A stretch of DNA of 64,000 nt. Source: Roseibium album. Lineage in GTDB: Bacteria > Pseudomonadota > Alphaproteobacteria > Rhizobiales > Stappiaceae. The notes under the pieces are model-generated. The model was given only the letters and a program-made list of their open reading frames with translations, was not told where the DNA came from and ran no database searches. This document shows positions 1-9,202 of this stretch, piece after piece (within the stretch, counting starts at the first letter, position 1; each line of letters opens with the position of its first letter). The position numbers were made by a program, and so were the translations under genes. The DNA lies in contig CXTY01000005.1 of the NCBI GenBank assembly GCA_001404055.1, positions 372,001 to 436,000 on the forward strand, written 5' to 3'.

Positions 1-1
1 C

Positions 2-286
2 CAGTCCACGCTCACGATCGACAATGGTATTTGCCTGACGGCTACTCTGGAAATTCTGCGTGCTCTGGCAGAGGGTGAGGGACCAGAGCAGGCCATGCTT
101 GCATTGGGTTATGCAGGTTGGGCACCCGGACAGCTGGAAAGCGAAATTCAGTCCAATGGTTGGCTGACGGCACCGGCTGATCCGGAAATTCTGTTTGACC
201 GGAATTTTGACAAAAAGTGGCACCGCGCATTGGCGTCTCTGGGGATCGATCCCGCAATGCTATTTTCAGATGCTGGCCACGCCTGA
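2..286 (+). CDS. YqgE/AlgH family protein (UPF0301), C-terminal part, cut by window start
   Basis: The open frame runs in from the window edge and ends with TGA at 284-286, giving the last 94 residues. The segment with [11 protein letters not shown], followed by a WL..PAD.EI.FD stretch and a GIDP..LF...GHA ending, is the hallmark C-terminus of the YqgE/AlgH (UPF0301) family. These are cytoplasmic proteins of about 185-200 residues with no settled biochemical role; AlgH is named from alginate regulation in Pseudomonas. The true start lies outside the window. An inverted repeat at 351-388 follows and could end its transcript. Family identity is secure; function is unknown. Confidence 0.85.
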   Translation, partial: QSTLTIDNGICLTATLEILRALAEGEGPEQAMLALGYAGWAPGQLESEIQSNGWLTAPADPEILFDRNFDKKWHRALASLGIDPAMLFSDAGHA

Positions 287-350
287 TGACCCATTCGGGC
301 AGGGGAAACTACACAGTCCTTGTTCATGCACGGTCGTCAATTTGACCAAA

Positions 351-388
351 AGCGACTTGCGCTTGAATGTTATGGCGCGTAAGTCGCT
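351..388 (+). terminator. 12-bp inverted repeat between yqgE and thrC, possible terminator or leader hairpin
   Basis: AGCGACTTGCGC (351-362) can pair with GCGC (375-378) and AAGTCGCT (381-388), leaving a 12-nt loop and a 2-nt bulge. There is no long T run after it, so it is not a textbook intrinsic terminator. It lies 112 bp before the thrC start and could end the yqgE transcript or form part of the thrC leader. Role inferred. Confidence 0.35.
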
Positions 389-500
389 TCAATGGCATGT
401 TTGTTTCAAAGCTGCCTGGATTCAAGTAGGCTGAAGGTCTTTCTGCCGTGCAGGAACGAAAGCGCCAGTTTACAAGGTCATACAAGAGGGAAGAAGCGCG

Positions 501-1907
501 GTGAAATACAGCAGTTCGCGTGGCGAAGCACCGGTTTTGGAATTTTCTGATGTCCTGCTGCAAGGACTCGCCCGCGATGGCGGTCTTTATCTTCCCGAAA
601 CCTGGCCACAGTTCGACGCTGACACGATCGCCTCCTTTGCTGGCAAATCCTATCAGGATGTTGCCTTTGAAATCATTCAGCCTTTCATCGGAGATGAGAT
701 CCCGGAAGACGATCTGAAGTCCATGATTGAAGAGGCTTATGCGGGCTTCCGTCATCCTGCGGTGACACCGCTTGTTCAGACCGGTGCGAACACCTTTATT
801 CTTGAACTGTTCCATGGGCCGACGCTGGCTTTTAAGGATGTTGCCATGCAGTTGCTTGGCCGACTGATGGATTATGTGCTGACGAAAAGGGGACAACGCG
901 CAACGATTGTCGGCGCGACCTCCGGCGATACAGGCGGCGCTGCAATAGAGGCGTTTAGAGGCCGCGAACGTACCGATATTTTTGTTCTTTTCCCCGATGG
1001 ACGGGTCTCGAACGTCCAGCGCAGGCAGATGACAACTCCGTCCGAGGAGAATGTCCATGCGCTGGCGCTCACCGGTGACTTTGATGATTGCCAGGCAATC
1101 GTCAAAGGCATGTTCAACCATTTCTCGTTCCGTGACAGGGTTGCGCTTTCTGGCGTCAATTCCATCAACTGGGCACGCATTCTGGCGCAAATCGTCTACT
1201 ATTTCGTGGCCGGTGCTGCCCTGGGCGCACCGCATCGGAAAATATCCTTCACGGTTCCGACAGGAAATTTTGGAGATATTTTTGCCGGTTATGCGGCAAT
1301 GAAAATGGGTCTTCCAATCGAAAAGCTGATCGTTGCGACCAATGTGAACGATATTCTGGCGCGCACGCTGGAAACAGGACGATACGAAACACGCGGTGTA
1401 CAACCGACAATTTCACCATCCATGGACATTCAGGTGTCGTCTAACTTCGAACGACTTCTGGCCGAAGTCTCTGGTCGTGATGGCGCAGCCGTCCGCCAGA
1501 TGATGAACCAGCTCGTTCAGTCCGGAAGTTTCGAAATCGAAAATGGTTCCTTGAATGAAATGCGGGTGCATTTCGGAGCAGGTCGTTGCAATGAGGAGGA
1601 AACTGCAGCGACTATATCCGAAACGTGGAAGGATGCAGGCTATCTCCTGGATCCTCATACTGCCATTGGCGTGCATGTCGCCAAGGAACATGACGACGGG
1701 TCGGTGCCGATGGTGGTGCTGGGAACAGCCCATCCGGCGAAATTCCCGGATGCTGTTGAGAAGGCCGCTGGTGTCAGGCCTCAATTGCCCGAAAACTTAA
1801 AAGAAATGATGACTGCGGAGGAGCGTCAGCAGGTATTGGCTGCAAAACAGGACGTGGTGGAGCGATTTATCGACGACCACGCCAGGGCCGTCACCGCTGC
1901 GGTGTGA
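501..1907 (+). CDS. thrC: Threonine synthase
   Basis: Converts O-phosphohomoserine to threonine with pyridoxal phosphate, the last step of threonine synthesis, in the cytoplasm. The 468-residue product has the long proteobacterial ThrC architecture. The N-terminal Y.S.RG motif is present, the PLP lysine is K112 in HGPTLAFKD, and the phosphate-binding loop ATSGDTGGAA is near residue 140. The start is GTG at 501, giving the usual MKY.STRG-like N-terminus; a purine-rich GAAGAAG lies just upstream. The homoserine kinase gene thrB is about 7 kb away on the other strand, so the two steps are not in one operon. The next gene, an M16 peptidase, starts 4 bases after the stop, indicating co-transcription. 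Confidence 0.97.
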   Translation: MKYSSSRGEAPVLEFSDVLLQGLARDGGLYLPETWPQFDADTIASFAGKSYQDVAFEIIQPFIGDEIPEDDLKSMIEEAYAGFRHPAVTPLVQTGANTFILELFHGPTLAFKDVAMQLLGRLMDYVLTKRGQRATIVGATSGDTGGAAIEAFRGRERTDIFVLFPDGRVSNVQRRQMTTPSEENVHALALTGDFDDCQAIVKGMFNHFSFRDRVALSGVNSINWARILAQIVYYFVAGAALGAPHRKISFTVPTGNFGDIFAGYAAMKMGLPIEKLIVATNVNDILARTLETGRYETRGVQPTISPSMDIQVSSNFERLLAEVSGRDGAAVRQMMNQLVQSGSFEIENGSLNEMRVHFGAGRCNEEETAATISETWKDAGYLLDPHTAIGVHVAKEHDDGSVPMVVLGTAHPAKFPDAVEKAAGVRPQLPENLKEMMTAEERQQVLAAKQDVVERFIDDHARAVTAAV

Positions 1908-1911
1908 CTAT

Positions 1912-3201
1912 ATGAAAGTACAAACAACTGTCCTTGATAACGGGATGACGGTCGTCACCGACCAGATGCCCTATTTGAAAACTGCCGCTCTTGGAGTTTG
2001 GGTGCGAACCGGATCACGTGCAGAAGCCGTGCATCAAAACGGCATAACCCATCTTCTGGAACATATGGCCTTTAAAGGTACCAAGACGCGAACAGCACGC
2101 GGTATTGCGGAAGAAATCGAGGCGGTTGGGGGCGAACTCAACGCTTCCACCAGCATTGAACACACGAATTACTATGCACGGATCTTGGCTGAAGACATGC
2201 CTCTGGCTGTCGATATGCTGGCAGATATTTTACAAAATTCGACATTCGACGCCCAGGAACTGGCTCGTGAACAGCATGTGATCCTTCAGGAAATCGGTGC
2301 TGCAAATGATTCACCTGAAGATCAGGCCTTCGACCTGTTCCAGGAAGCTGCTTGGCCGGATCAAGCCATCGGTCGGCCGATTCTCGGCACGCCGGAGACT
2401 GTTCAGGGTTTTGATCGGGATGCATTGAACGGCTATCTTTCGGATCGCTATCGCGCGCCCGATATGGTTCTGGCTGCTGCAGGTGCAGTTGATCACGATG
2501 AAATCGTGGCCTTGGCGCGTACCAAATTCGGTGGTTTCAGCAGCGAACCTGCAGCGAAAGAAACAGCAGCTGGTTATGGCGGCGGTGAAACCCTTCGCAA
2601 CAAGGACCTGATGGAAGCACAGGTGCTGATCGGGTTTGAGGGCCGTCCGTACAAGTCGAAAGACTATTACGCGATCCAGATTCTGGCATCGGTTCTCGGC
2701 GGTGGCATGTCTTCTCGTCTGTTCCAGGAAATCCGCGAAAAGCATGGTCTTTGCTATGCCATTTACAGCTTCCATTGGGCATTTTCAGACACCGGTCTGT
2801 TTGGCGTACATGCGGCAACAAGCCATGACGATCTGGCTGCCTTGATGCCTATGATTGCCGATGAACTGGTTGCTGCGACACAGACGATTTCCGACGAAGA
2901 AGTGGCGCGTTCGCGTGCCCAGATTCGTGCTGGTCTCATGATGGCACTGGAGAGCCCGGCAGCGCGCGCTGGACAGATTGCGCGTCAGATTCTGGTGCAT
3001 GCCCGGGTCCTGGGTCCTGATGAGATTTCCGGCAAGATCGATGCCGTCACGACCGAGGATATTCGTAGGGTCGCACAGGAAACTTTTGTGGGTACCAAGC
3101 CAACTCTTACAGCAATTGGTCCCATAGATGGTATCATGAACGCGACTGAACTGGCCGACAGACTGCAACAAAGCCCCGTTTTGCAGGCGGCATCTATGTA
3201 A
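1912..3201 (+). CDS. M16 family zinc metallopeptidase (mitochondrial processing peptidase-like)
   Basis: A 429-residue pitrilysin-family protease. The inverted zinc motif HxxEH is intact as H47-L-L-E50-H51, followed by the typical MAFKGT. The distal glutamate region and the second, inactive M16 half (with GGGMSSRLFQEIREK) are both present. Alphaproteobacterial members are the closest bacterial relatives of the mitochondrial processing peptidase beta subunit, and thrC-M16 adjacency is common in Rhizobiales (family knowledge). No signal peptide is visible, so it should be cytoplasmic. It starts 4 bases after thrC. Physiological substrate is not known. Confidence 0.93.
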   Translation: MKVQTTVLDNGMTVVTDQMPYLKTAALGVWVRTGSRAEAVHQNGITHLLEHMAFKGTKTRTARGIAEEIEAVGGELNASTSIEHTNYYARILAEDMPLAVDMLADILQNSTFDAQELAREQHVILQEIGAANDSPEDQAFDLFQEAAWPDQAIGRPILGTPETVQGFDRDALNGYLSDRYRAPDMVLAAAGAVDHDEIVALARTKFGGFSSEPAAKETAAGYGGGETLRNKDLMEAQVLIGFEGRPYKSKDYYAIQILASVLGGGMSSRLFQEIREKHGLCYAIYSFHWAFSDTGLFGVHAATSHDDLAALMPMIADELVAATQTISDEEVARSRAQIRAGLMMALESPAARAGQIARQILVHARVLGPDEISGKIDAVTTEDIRRVAQETFVGTKPTLTAIGPIDGIMNATELADRLQQSPVLQAASM

Positions 3202-3220
3202 TCAGGTGGAGAGCTTGGGC

Positions 3221-3859
3221 ATGGCGCTGCTAAGACCGGGATCATCACCAGACGCCGAATTGCTGATAGAGGCAGGTGGCTACTATTTGCGGCCACCGGT
3301 AATGTCGGACTTCAAATCCTGGGCGGAACTCCGATCAGACAGCAGAACCTTTCTGAAACCATGGGAGCCACTGTGGCCATCCGACGATCTTACTAAAAGT
3401 GGATTTCGCCGGCGCTTGCGGCGGTATGCAAGAGACCGCAAGGAAGGCCGCAGTCTTTCCTTCCTTCTTTTTCGGGCGAAAAACGACGAACTGCTCGGTG
3501 GCCTGACCTTGAGCAATATTCGCCGTGGCGTCAGTCAGACATCAACGCTCGGCTATTGGATGGGACAAAAATACTCAGGCAAAGGTCACATGTCGGCCGC
3601 CGTTGCCATGATGTTGCCGTTTTGCTTCGATGTTTTGAACCTTCACCGTATTGAAGCGGCTTGCCTGCCAACGAACACACCATCCATAAGACTGCTCGAA
3701 AACGCCGGGTTCCACCGTGAAGGCTATGCACGCAACTATCTGCTAATCAACGGGATCTGGCAGGATCATCTGCTTTTTTCCTGTTTGGCAGAAGATCACG
3801 CAGCACGTCCAAGAAAAGTGGCACCAAGTATCGAGGGAATTTTGAAAGAATTCTTGTGA
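3221..3859 (+). CDS. GNAT acetyltransferase, RimJ/RimL type
   Basis: A 212-residue GNAT protein of the RimJ/RimL type, which acetylates protein N-termini or small amines with acetyl-CoA. Visible hallmarks are the N-terminal YYLRPP..SDF..WAELR, the central LGYWMGQKYSGKGHM (acetyl-CoA pyrophosphate loop R/Q-x-x-G-x-G/A equivalent) and the C-terminal N.PSIRLLENAGFHREGYAR. I chose ATG 3221 because GGAGAG lies 7 bases before it; an in-frame GTG at 3206 would add five residues. It follows the M16 gene by 19 bases and precedes the GGDEF/EAL gene by one base, so all are probably one operon. Substrate is unknown. Confidence 0.88.
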   Translation: MALLRPGSSPDAELLIEAGGYYLRPPVMSDFKSWAELRSDSRTFLKPWEPLWPSDDLTKSGFRRRLRRYARDRKEGRSLSFLLFRAKNDELLGGLTLSNIRRGVSQTSTLGYWMGQKYSGKGHMSAAVAMMLPFCFDVLNLHRIEAACLPTNTPSIRLLENAGFHREGYARNYLLINGIWQDHLLFSCLAEDHAARPRKVAPSIEGILKEFL

Positions 3860-3860
3860 C

Positions 3861-6800
3861 ATGCGCCACAACCCGGTAGTTCTTCGCTTCATGTCAATTT
3901 TGATCCGGGATCCAATCAGTAGCGTGTTCAGAAGCCTTGCCATCATCGTATTTGCGGTTGCATCACTCGTCGCCGCCTTGCCTGCACATGCACTTGAGCC
4001 GATTCCGGTGCCAATTGACATTGAAGCCCTTGATATCACCAATTCCATAGATCTCCACAGGGCGGCGGGAACGCGCCTAAAGGTATCGACAGCTCCCGGC
4101 GCAGACGGAATTGTGCGCCGTATTGAAGTGCCGTCGCGCGATGGCGCGAACGACAACTGGGCCGTTTTCGCTCTCGTCAACACGAGTGACGAGCAGATCG
4201 ACCGGCTGATTGTGGCACCGAATTTCAAGCTGGTTGGATCAGATCTTTTCTGGCCGGATCTGGGATCCTCGCGAATCGCGGCAATTACACCCAGCCAGGG
4301 CATTGCGCCTGTGCGACAGAAAAGTCTCGACGCAGATGTGTTTCTTGTCACGCTCGACCCTGGATCGATCGTCACTTTTGTTGCCGAACTGACAACGCCG
4401 AGCCTGCCCGAAATCAGGATCTGGGAACCGGATGTCTATGAGGAAACAATCAATGCATACACGCTTTATCGAGGGATCATTCTCGGTATTTCCGGTCTGT
4501 TGGCGCTGTTTCTGACGATCCTTTTTGTCGTCAAGGGAACCGTCATGTTCCCGGCGACAGCAGCGCTCGCCTGGTCGGTTCTGGCCTATCTGTGCATCGA
4601 TTTCGGTTTCTGGGGAATGGTGTTCCGCCTGGAAGGTGGCGGTAGCCAGTTGGCACGCGCCTGCGCCGAAGTCATGCTCGCGGCCAGCTTGATTGTTTTC
4701 CTTTACGCCTATCTCAACCTGAACCGCTGGAACATTCACTATTCCCATCTTGCACTGACGACACTGATCCTGGTTTTGGGACTTCTCGGCGTAGCGGTCT
4801 GGGATCCGTCAATAGCAGCTGGAATTGCGCGGCTTTCCCTTGGTGTCATCGGCGTGCTGGGTTTTGTCACGATCGCGGTTCTGGCATTCCAGCACTATGA
4901 TCGTGCAATCTTGCTTATACCGACCTGGTGTTTGCTGATCGCCTGGCTGATCGGCGCTGGCATGACGATCACCGGTTATCTTTCCAATGATATTGTTCAG
5001 CCGGCACTCGGTGGTGGCCTCGTCCTGATTGTCCTGCTGATTGGCTTCACGGTGATGCAGCACGCCTTTGCAGGCGGTGCTATCGCACAGGGGCTGATTT
5101 CCGATGTCGAGCGCAAGGCGCTTGCGCTCACAGGCGCCGGGGACATTATCTGGGACTGGGACATCGACCGGGATCGTATATTCACTGGCAACGAAGTCGA
5201 AGATCTGCTCAACCTCAAACACGGAACCCTTGAAGGGCCGGCACGCGACTGGCTGGAAGTGCTGCATCCTCAGGACCGGGACCGGTTTCGTGCGACACTG
5301 GACGCTGTTATCGACCAACGGCGCGGCAAGGTTGTGCAAACCTTCCGCTTGCGGTCAGAGGACGGGCATTTCCGTTGGTTCCGGCTCCGCGCCCGCCCGA
5401 TAATCGGGTCCGATGGCGAGGTCATCCGATGCGTTGGCACTTTGCTGGATGTGACCGAAGAACGGACAGCTGAAGAACGTTTGATGCACGACGCCGTCCA
5501 CGACAATCTAACCGGGTTGCCGAACCGCGAACTGTTTGTTGACCGGTTGCGCACAAGTGTTGTGCGGTCACAAGCCGAAGAAACGTCCAAGCCAACGATC
5601 CTCGTCCTCAACCTCGACCGTTTCAAACAGGTCAATGACAGCATAGGACTGTCGGCAGGTGACAGTATTCTGCTGACCGTCGCCCGCCGGATGGGCCGTT
5701 TGATCGGGCAGCAGGACACGCTTGGCCGTCTGTCGGGCGATCAATATGGTCTCGTCCTGTTGTCCGAACAGGAGCCTGACCGGATCGTCGCGCTTGCAGA
5801 CGCATTGCGCAAAGTGGTTCGCGCGCCGATCACCTTTGGAGATCGTGAGATTTTCCTGACCTGCTCGGTTGGTATTGCGTTTTTTGAAGGTGGCAAACAG
5901 GGCGTTGAGGACATGCTCACCAACGCTGAAATTGCCCTCAATCATGCAAAGCGCCTCGGTGGCGACCGGCAGGAGGTGTTCCGGCCTATCTTGCGGCCAC
6001 TCGACAAGAACATCGTCGATCTCGAGGGCGACTTGCGCGATGCCATCAAGAAAGAAACGCTCGGTGTTTTCTTTCAGCCAATCATCCGTCTGGAAGACCA
6101 GGCCGTTGCAGGCTTTGAAGTGCTGGCCCGCTGGAATCATCCAAAGCGCGGAAAGATCTCTCCGGCGGAATTTATCCCGGTTGCCGAACAATCCGGCCTG
6201 ATCAATGAACTTGGCATGTACATGCTGGACAAGGGAGCACATCAGCTTGCCATCTGGCAGCGGGAGTTCCCGACGCAGCAGCCATTGTTCGCGTCGGTCA
6301 ACATGTCTTCACGCCAGCTTTTGAAACAGGACCTGATCAACGACGTGAAGGCGGTTCTTTCGCGGAACTCGTTGGAGACAGGCACCTTGAAGTTGGAGTT
6401 GACCGAGTCTCTGGTGATGTCCAATCCTGAGTTTTCCGCAAAGGTTCTCGAGCGTTTGCGCAGCCTGGGTGCCGGTTTGTCCCTCGACGATTTTGGCACT
6501 GGTCACTCGTCACTGTCCTATCTGCAGCGTTTTCCGTTCGATACGATCAAGATCGACCAGTCCTTTGTAAAACCCAACGGGTTGTCTGCACGTCCTGTCC
6601 TGCTTCGGACAATTGTTGCAATGGGTCACGATCTGGGCATGTCGGTTGTCGCGGAAGGCGCGGAAAGCGAAACAGATGCGTTGGAGCTTTACCAACTCGG
6701 TTGTGAATACGCGCAGGGCTTCTTCTTCGGTGAAGCTGTATCCGCCGCTGAGGCTACCAAGATCTTGCGCAAAATGCCTGCAGAACCGGAACCTGCTTAA
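3861..6800 (+). CDS. Membrane-bound GGDEF/EAL cyclic-di-GMP protein with 7TM and PAS domains; GGDEF degenerate
   Basis: A 979-residue inner-membrane signalling protein. It has an N-terminal signal or anchor (about residues 25-45 ending LPAHA), a periplasmic beta-rich part, and a block of seven hydrophobic helices at about 205-405 resembling 7TMR-DISM. A PAS/PAC module follows at about 415-535, then GGDEF (about 545-700) and EAL (about 715-965). The GGDEF signature is S625-G-D-Q-Y629, so cyclase activity is unlikely. The EAL motif is E753-V-L, and L875-DDFGTG-H is intact, so phosphodiesterase activity is plausible. It starts one base after the GNAT gene stop. Inference: it degrades c-di-GMP in response to an unknown periplasmic or membrane signal. 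The exact ligand is not predictable. Confidence 0.93.
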   Translation: MRHNPVVLRFMSILIRDPISSVFRSLAIIVFAVASLVAALPAHALEPIPVPIDIEALDITNSIDLHRAAGTRLKVSTAPGADGIVRRIEVPSRDGANDNWAVFALVNTSDEQIDRLIVAPNFKLVGSDLFWPDLGSSRIAAITPSQGIAPVRQKSLDADVFLVTLDPGSIVTFVAELTTPSLPEIRIWEPDVYEETINAYTLYRGIILGISGLLALFLTILFVVKGTVMFPATAALAWSVLAYLCIDFGFWGMVFRLEGGGSQLARACAEVMLAASLIVFLYAYLNLNRWNIHYSHLALTTLILVLGLLGVAVWDPSIAAGIARLSLGVIGVLGFVTIAVLAFQHYDRAILLIPTWCLLIAWLIGAGMTITGYLSNDIVQPALGGGLVLIVLLIGFTVMQHAFAGGAIAQGLISDVERKALALTGAGDIIWDWDIDRDRIFTGNEVEDLLNLKHGTLEGPARDWLEVLHPQDRDRFRATLDAVIDQRRGKVVQTFRLRSEDGHFRWFRLRARPIIGSDGEVIRCVGTLLDVTEERTAEERLMHDAVHDNLTGLPNRELFVDRLRTSVVRSQAEETSKPTILVLNLDRFKQVNDSIGLSAGDSILLTVARRMGRLIGQQDTLGRLSGDQYGLVLLSEQEPDRIVALADALRKVVRAPITFGDREIFLTCSVGIAFFEGGKQGVEDMLTNAEIALNHAKRLGGDRQEVFRPILRPLDKNIVDLEGDLRDAIKKETLGVFFQPIIRLEDQAVAGFEVLARWNHPKRGKISPAEFIPVAEQSGLINELGMYMLDKGAHQLAIWQREFPTQQPLFASVNMSSRQLLKQDLINDVKAVLSRNSLETGTLKLELTESLVMSNPEFSAKVLERLRSLGAGLSLDDFGTGHSSLSYLQRFPFDTIKIDQSFVKPNGLSARPVLLRTIVAMGHDLGMSVVAEGAESETDALELYQLGCEYAQGFFFGEAVSAAEATKILRKMPAEPEPA

Positions 6801-6824
6801 GGTGTATTCTGGCCGGGTCTAACC

Positions 6825-7751
6825 CTATGGAACCAAAATCGGAATGGTTTTGTCTGCCTGTCTGATTTCAACCGGTGTTGCGCCAAAGGGATCACCATCC
6901 ACCTGGGTTGCGACGGCACTTTGCGCGGAAATGGTTGCTGCGGTGAAAGGTTTTACCGTCGCACCGCGCGCCTTGTGGATCCGTCCAAGCATCAGCGCAA
7001 TCCCGTAGTTTATAGACGACCAGAGGTCATCCTTTTCGAGTATCAGCATATGAAGTCCGGGATCGGTTACCTCGCTTGGGCAAATTACAAATGGCCCGCC
7101 ATAGTGGCGTGCGTTGCTGGCAACCGCGAACTTTCCCGCAAATGGCTCACCATCCAACGTGATCTGCAACGGATTGTCTTTACGCGTCAGGCCGACCTTG
7201 AAGGCGGTAAACACGTAAGCCAGTTTGCCGAGCCTGCGCTTCAGTGCAAGCGGTACGCTATGCACGACTTCCGCATCAAATCCCGCCGATGCCATGAGTA
7301 AAAAGGGGTGGCCGTTTGCCAGACCAAAGTGGAGACGCTTGGTTTTTTGGCGGGCGATTGTCTCGGCAATCGCATTGGCTTTTCTTGGCAGGGAGAGTTC
7401 CAGCGCCAGGACGTTGGCTGTTCCGATAGGCACCACAGCCAGTTGCGGTGGGTGTGGGTGGTCTTGAAGTCCGATTATGGCTTCATTGATTGATCCGTCC
7501 CCGCCGGCGATAACCAGGGTTCTCACATCGAGTGAAGGATCAGTACAAACCTCGCCAATTTCGCCAGCACTGCTTGTCAGACGGATCTCGGCAGTCCAGC
7601 CCAGCTCCTCTAGGCGTGCCTTCACTTTTTTCAGGGTTTTTGCGCTATAACCACCGGAAGTCGGATTGGCCATGATGAGGGCTGAACCGGTATTTTTCAG
7701 TTCTATCGTGCTCGGTTCAAGAGGAGTGGCAGACCATTGAAAAATTCGCAC
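6825..7751 (-). CDS. Diacylglycerol/sphingosine kinase-like lipid kinase (YegS/BmrU family)
   Basis: A 308-residue protein with the diacylglycerol-kinase catalytic fold. It has the N-terminal ANPTSGGYS nucleotide-binding loop and the VIAGGDGSINEAI motif (GGDG) that binds ATP. The family phosphorylates lipids such as diacylglycerol, phosphatidylglycerol or sphingoid bases; which one here is not visible. The start is GTG at 7751, preceded by GAGGA at good spacing. It lies 38 bp downstream of rnhA on the same strand and may be co-transcribed with ispH-thrB-rnhA. It is convergent with the GGDEF/EAL gene, with 24 bp between the two stops. Confidence 0.9.
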   Translation of the reverse strand: MRIFQWSATPLEPSTIELKNTGSALIMANPTSGGYSAKTLKKVKARLEELGWTAEIRLTSSAGEIGEVCTDPSLDVRTLVIAGGDGSINEAIIGLQDHPHPPQLAVVPIGTANVLALELSLPRKANAIAETIARQKTKRLHFGLANGHPFLLMASAGFDAEVVHSVPLALKRRLGKLAYVFTAFKVGLTRKDNPLQITLDGEPFAGKFAVASNARHYGGPFVICPSEVTDPGLHMLILEKDDLWSSINYGIALMLGRIHKARGATVKPFTAATISAQSAVATQVDGDPFGATPVEIRQADKTIPILVP

Positions 7752-7789
7752 TCAAGATCCTCGCAGTCAGACCGGATCAGATTCTTCTC

Positions 7790-8236
7790 TCAGAACTTAT
7801 AAGGGGCCATTCCAGCGCGCGCCAGCTCATCTGCGCGTTCATTGTCAGGATGACCAGCGTGCCCCTTGACCCAGTGCCAGGTTACATCGTGGCGTTCACG
7901 TGCCGCATCAAGGGCTTGCCAAAGTTCTGCATTCTTGACCGGCTTGTTAGTCGATGTTCGCCAGTTCTTCCTTTTCCAGCCGTCCATCCATTCCCGGATA
8001 CCACTGCGCACATAGGTGCTATCCGTATAAAGGTCGATGGCGCACGGGCGCTTAAGCGCATTCAGGGCCTCGATGGCTGCAGTCAATTCCATGCGATTGT
8101 TCGTGGTTTCCGGTTCGCCGCCCTTCAGCTCCCGCTCATGTTCACCAAAACGCATGATCGCGCCCCACCCACCAGGGCCGGGATTGCCGGAACAGGCACC
8201 ATCGGTATAAATCGTCACTTTGTTTTCGGTGCTCAT
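7790..8236 (-). CDS. rnhA: Ribonuclease HI
   Basis: Degrades the RNA strand of RNA-DNA hybrids, removing primers and R-loops, using two metal ions. At 148 residues it has the usual single-domain length. The catalytic carboxylates are visible: D12 in [15 protein letters not shown]50 in NNRMELTA, D72 in LYTDSTYV and D136 in NERADELA. The basic handle region [14 protein letters not shown] is present. Its start overlaps the thrB stop by 4 bases (ATGA), a translational-coupling arrangement common in Rhizobiales. RNase HII is also encoded in this window at 41423-42076. Confidence 0.97.
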   Translation of the reverse strand: MSTENKVTIYTDGACSGNPGPGGWGAIMRFGEHERELKGGEPETTNNRMELTAAIEALNALKRPCAIDLYTDSTYVRSGIREWMDGWKRKNWRTSTNKPVKNAELWQALDAARERHDVTWHWVKGHAGHPDNERADELARAGMAPYKF

Positions 8237-9198
8237 CGTTCCAGCCCGTAAGCCTCCGTACTGTCAACGGTTTGATGAAACCGGAGTTTTTTCAGGTATT
8301 CCAAAGGGTCTTTTGGGGTCACCATTGCACCCGCTGGAACGCTCAACCAATCATAAAGTCGCGTCAGCAGAAACCGTAGTGCAGCACCGCGGCAAAGTGT
8401 TGGCAACGCTTCATATTCGTCATCGGTAAGCGGGCGGACAGCAGCGTAGCCTTTCAGTAGCGCGCGCGCTTTCGTGACATTGAAAGCGCCGTCCAGCTCA
8501 AAGCACCAGGCATTGAGGCAGATTGCGATGTCATAAGCAAAGGCGTCGTTGCAGGCGAAATAGAAATCAATCAGTCCGGACAATTCATCGCCCAGGAAAA
8601 AGACGTTGTCTGGAAAAAGGTCTGCATGAATGACGCCGCTTGGCAGATCGGCAGGCCAGGAAGCTTCAAGCAGATCGAGCTCTTGCGCTATTTCTGCTCG
8701 AAGGCCCGACTGAACGCTATCGCTGCGGTCACGGCACTGATCAAACAGAGGCCGCCATCCCCCGACGTTCAACGCGTTGCTTCGGAAACCTTCATAGTCC
8801 AGACCGTCCAGATGCAATTCGGCCATGGCTCTGCCAAGTTCAGCGCAATGCTCCACACGCGGGCGCTTGACCCACATCCCTTCCAGGAAAGTAACCAGTG
8901 CCGCCGGCCGTCCAGCCAAAGTGCCGAGCAGCATTCCATCCCTTGAAGGCACAGGTGTTGGACACGACAGGCCTTTTCCGGCCAGATGCTGCAGCAGGTT
9001 CAGGAAATAAGGCAGGTCGTCAGGATCCACACGCTTTTCGTAGAGCGTGAGAATGTAGGATGCCTTGTCGGTGTGAACCAGAAAATTGCTGTTCTCAACA
9101 CCTTCAGCAATGCCCTTGAACGACAGCAGTCGTCCGACATCATAGGTACCAATGAAGACATTCAATTCTTCATCGGTCACTTCTGTGTAAACGGCCAT
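8233..9198 (-). CDS. thrB: Homoserine kinase (ThrB, aminoglycoside phosphotransferase-like type)
   Basis: Phosphorylates homoserine to O-phosphohomoserine, the substrate of ThrC. At 321 residues it belongs to the APH/choline-kinase-fold ThrB class found in alphaproteobacteria and pseudomonads, unrelated to the GHMP kinase of enterobacteria. The N-terminus MAVYT.V.DEEL..F...Y.VG is typical; the catalytic loop is [11 protein letters not shown] and the metal motif is [10 protein letters not shown]. It is sandwiched between ispH (4 bp upstream) and rnhA (4-bp overlap), so the three are one operon. This threonine gene is therefore transcribed apart from thrC. Confidence 0.96.
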   Translation of the reverse strand: MAVYTEVTDEELNVFIGTYDVGRLLSFKGIAEGVENSNFLVHTDKASYILTLYEKRVDPDDLPYFLNLLQHLAGKGLSCPTPVPSRDGMLLGTLAGRPAALVTFLEGMWVKRPRVEHCAELGRAMAELHLDGLDYEGFRSNALNVGGWRPLFDQCRDRSDSVQSGLRAEIAQELDLLEASWPADLPSGVIHADLFPDNVFFLGDELSGLIDFYFACNDAFAYDIAICLNAWCFELDGAFNVTKARALLKGYAAVRPLTDDEYEALPTLCRGAALRFLLTRLYDWLSVPAGAMVTPKDPLEYLKKLRFHQTVDSTEAYGLER

Positions 9199-9202
9199 GG
9201 GT

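Noticed and set aside
324-1403. A 359-residue open frame on the minus strand opposite thrC
   Set aside because: It is a shadow of thrC with no family resemblance; thrC is unambiguous and fills the same bases.
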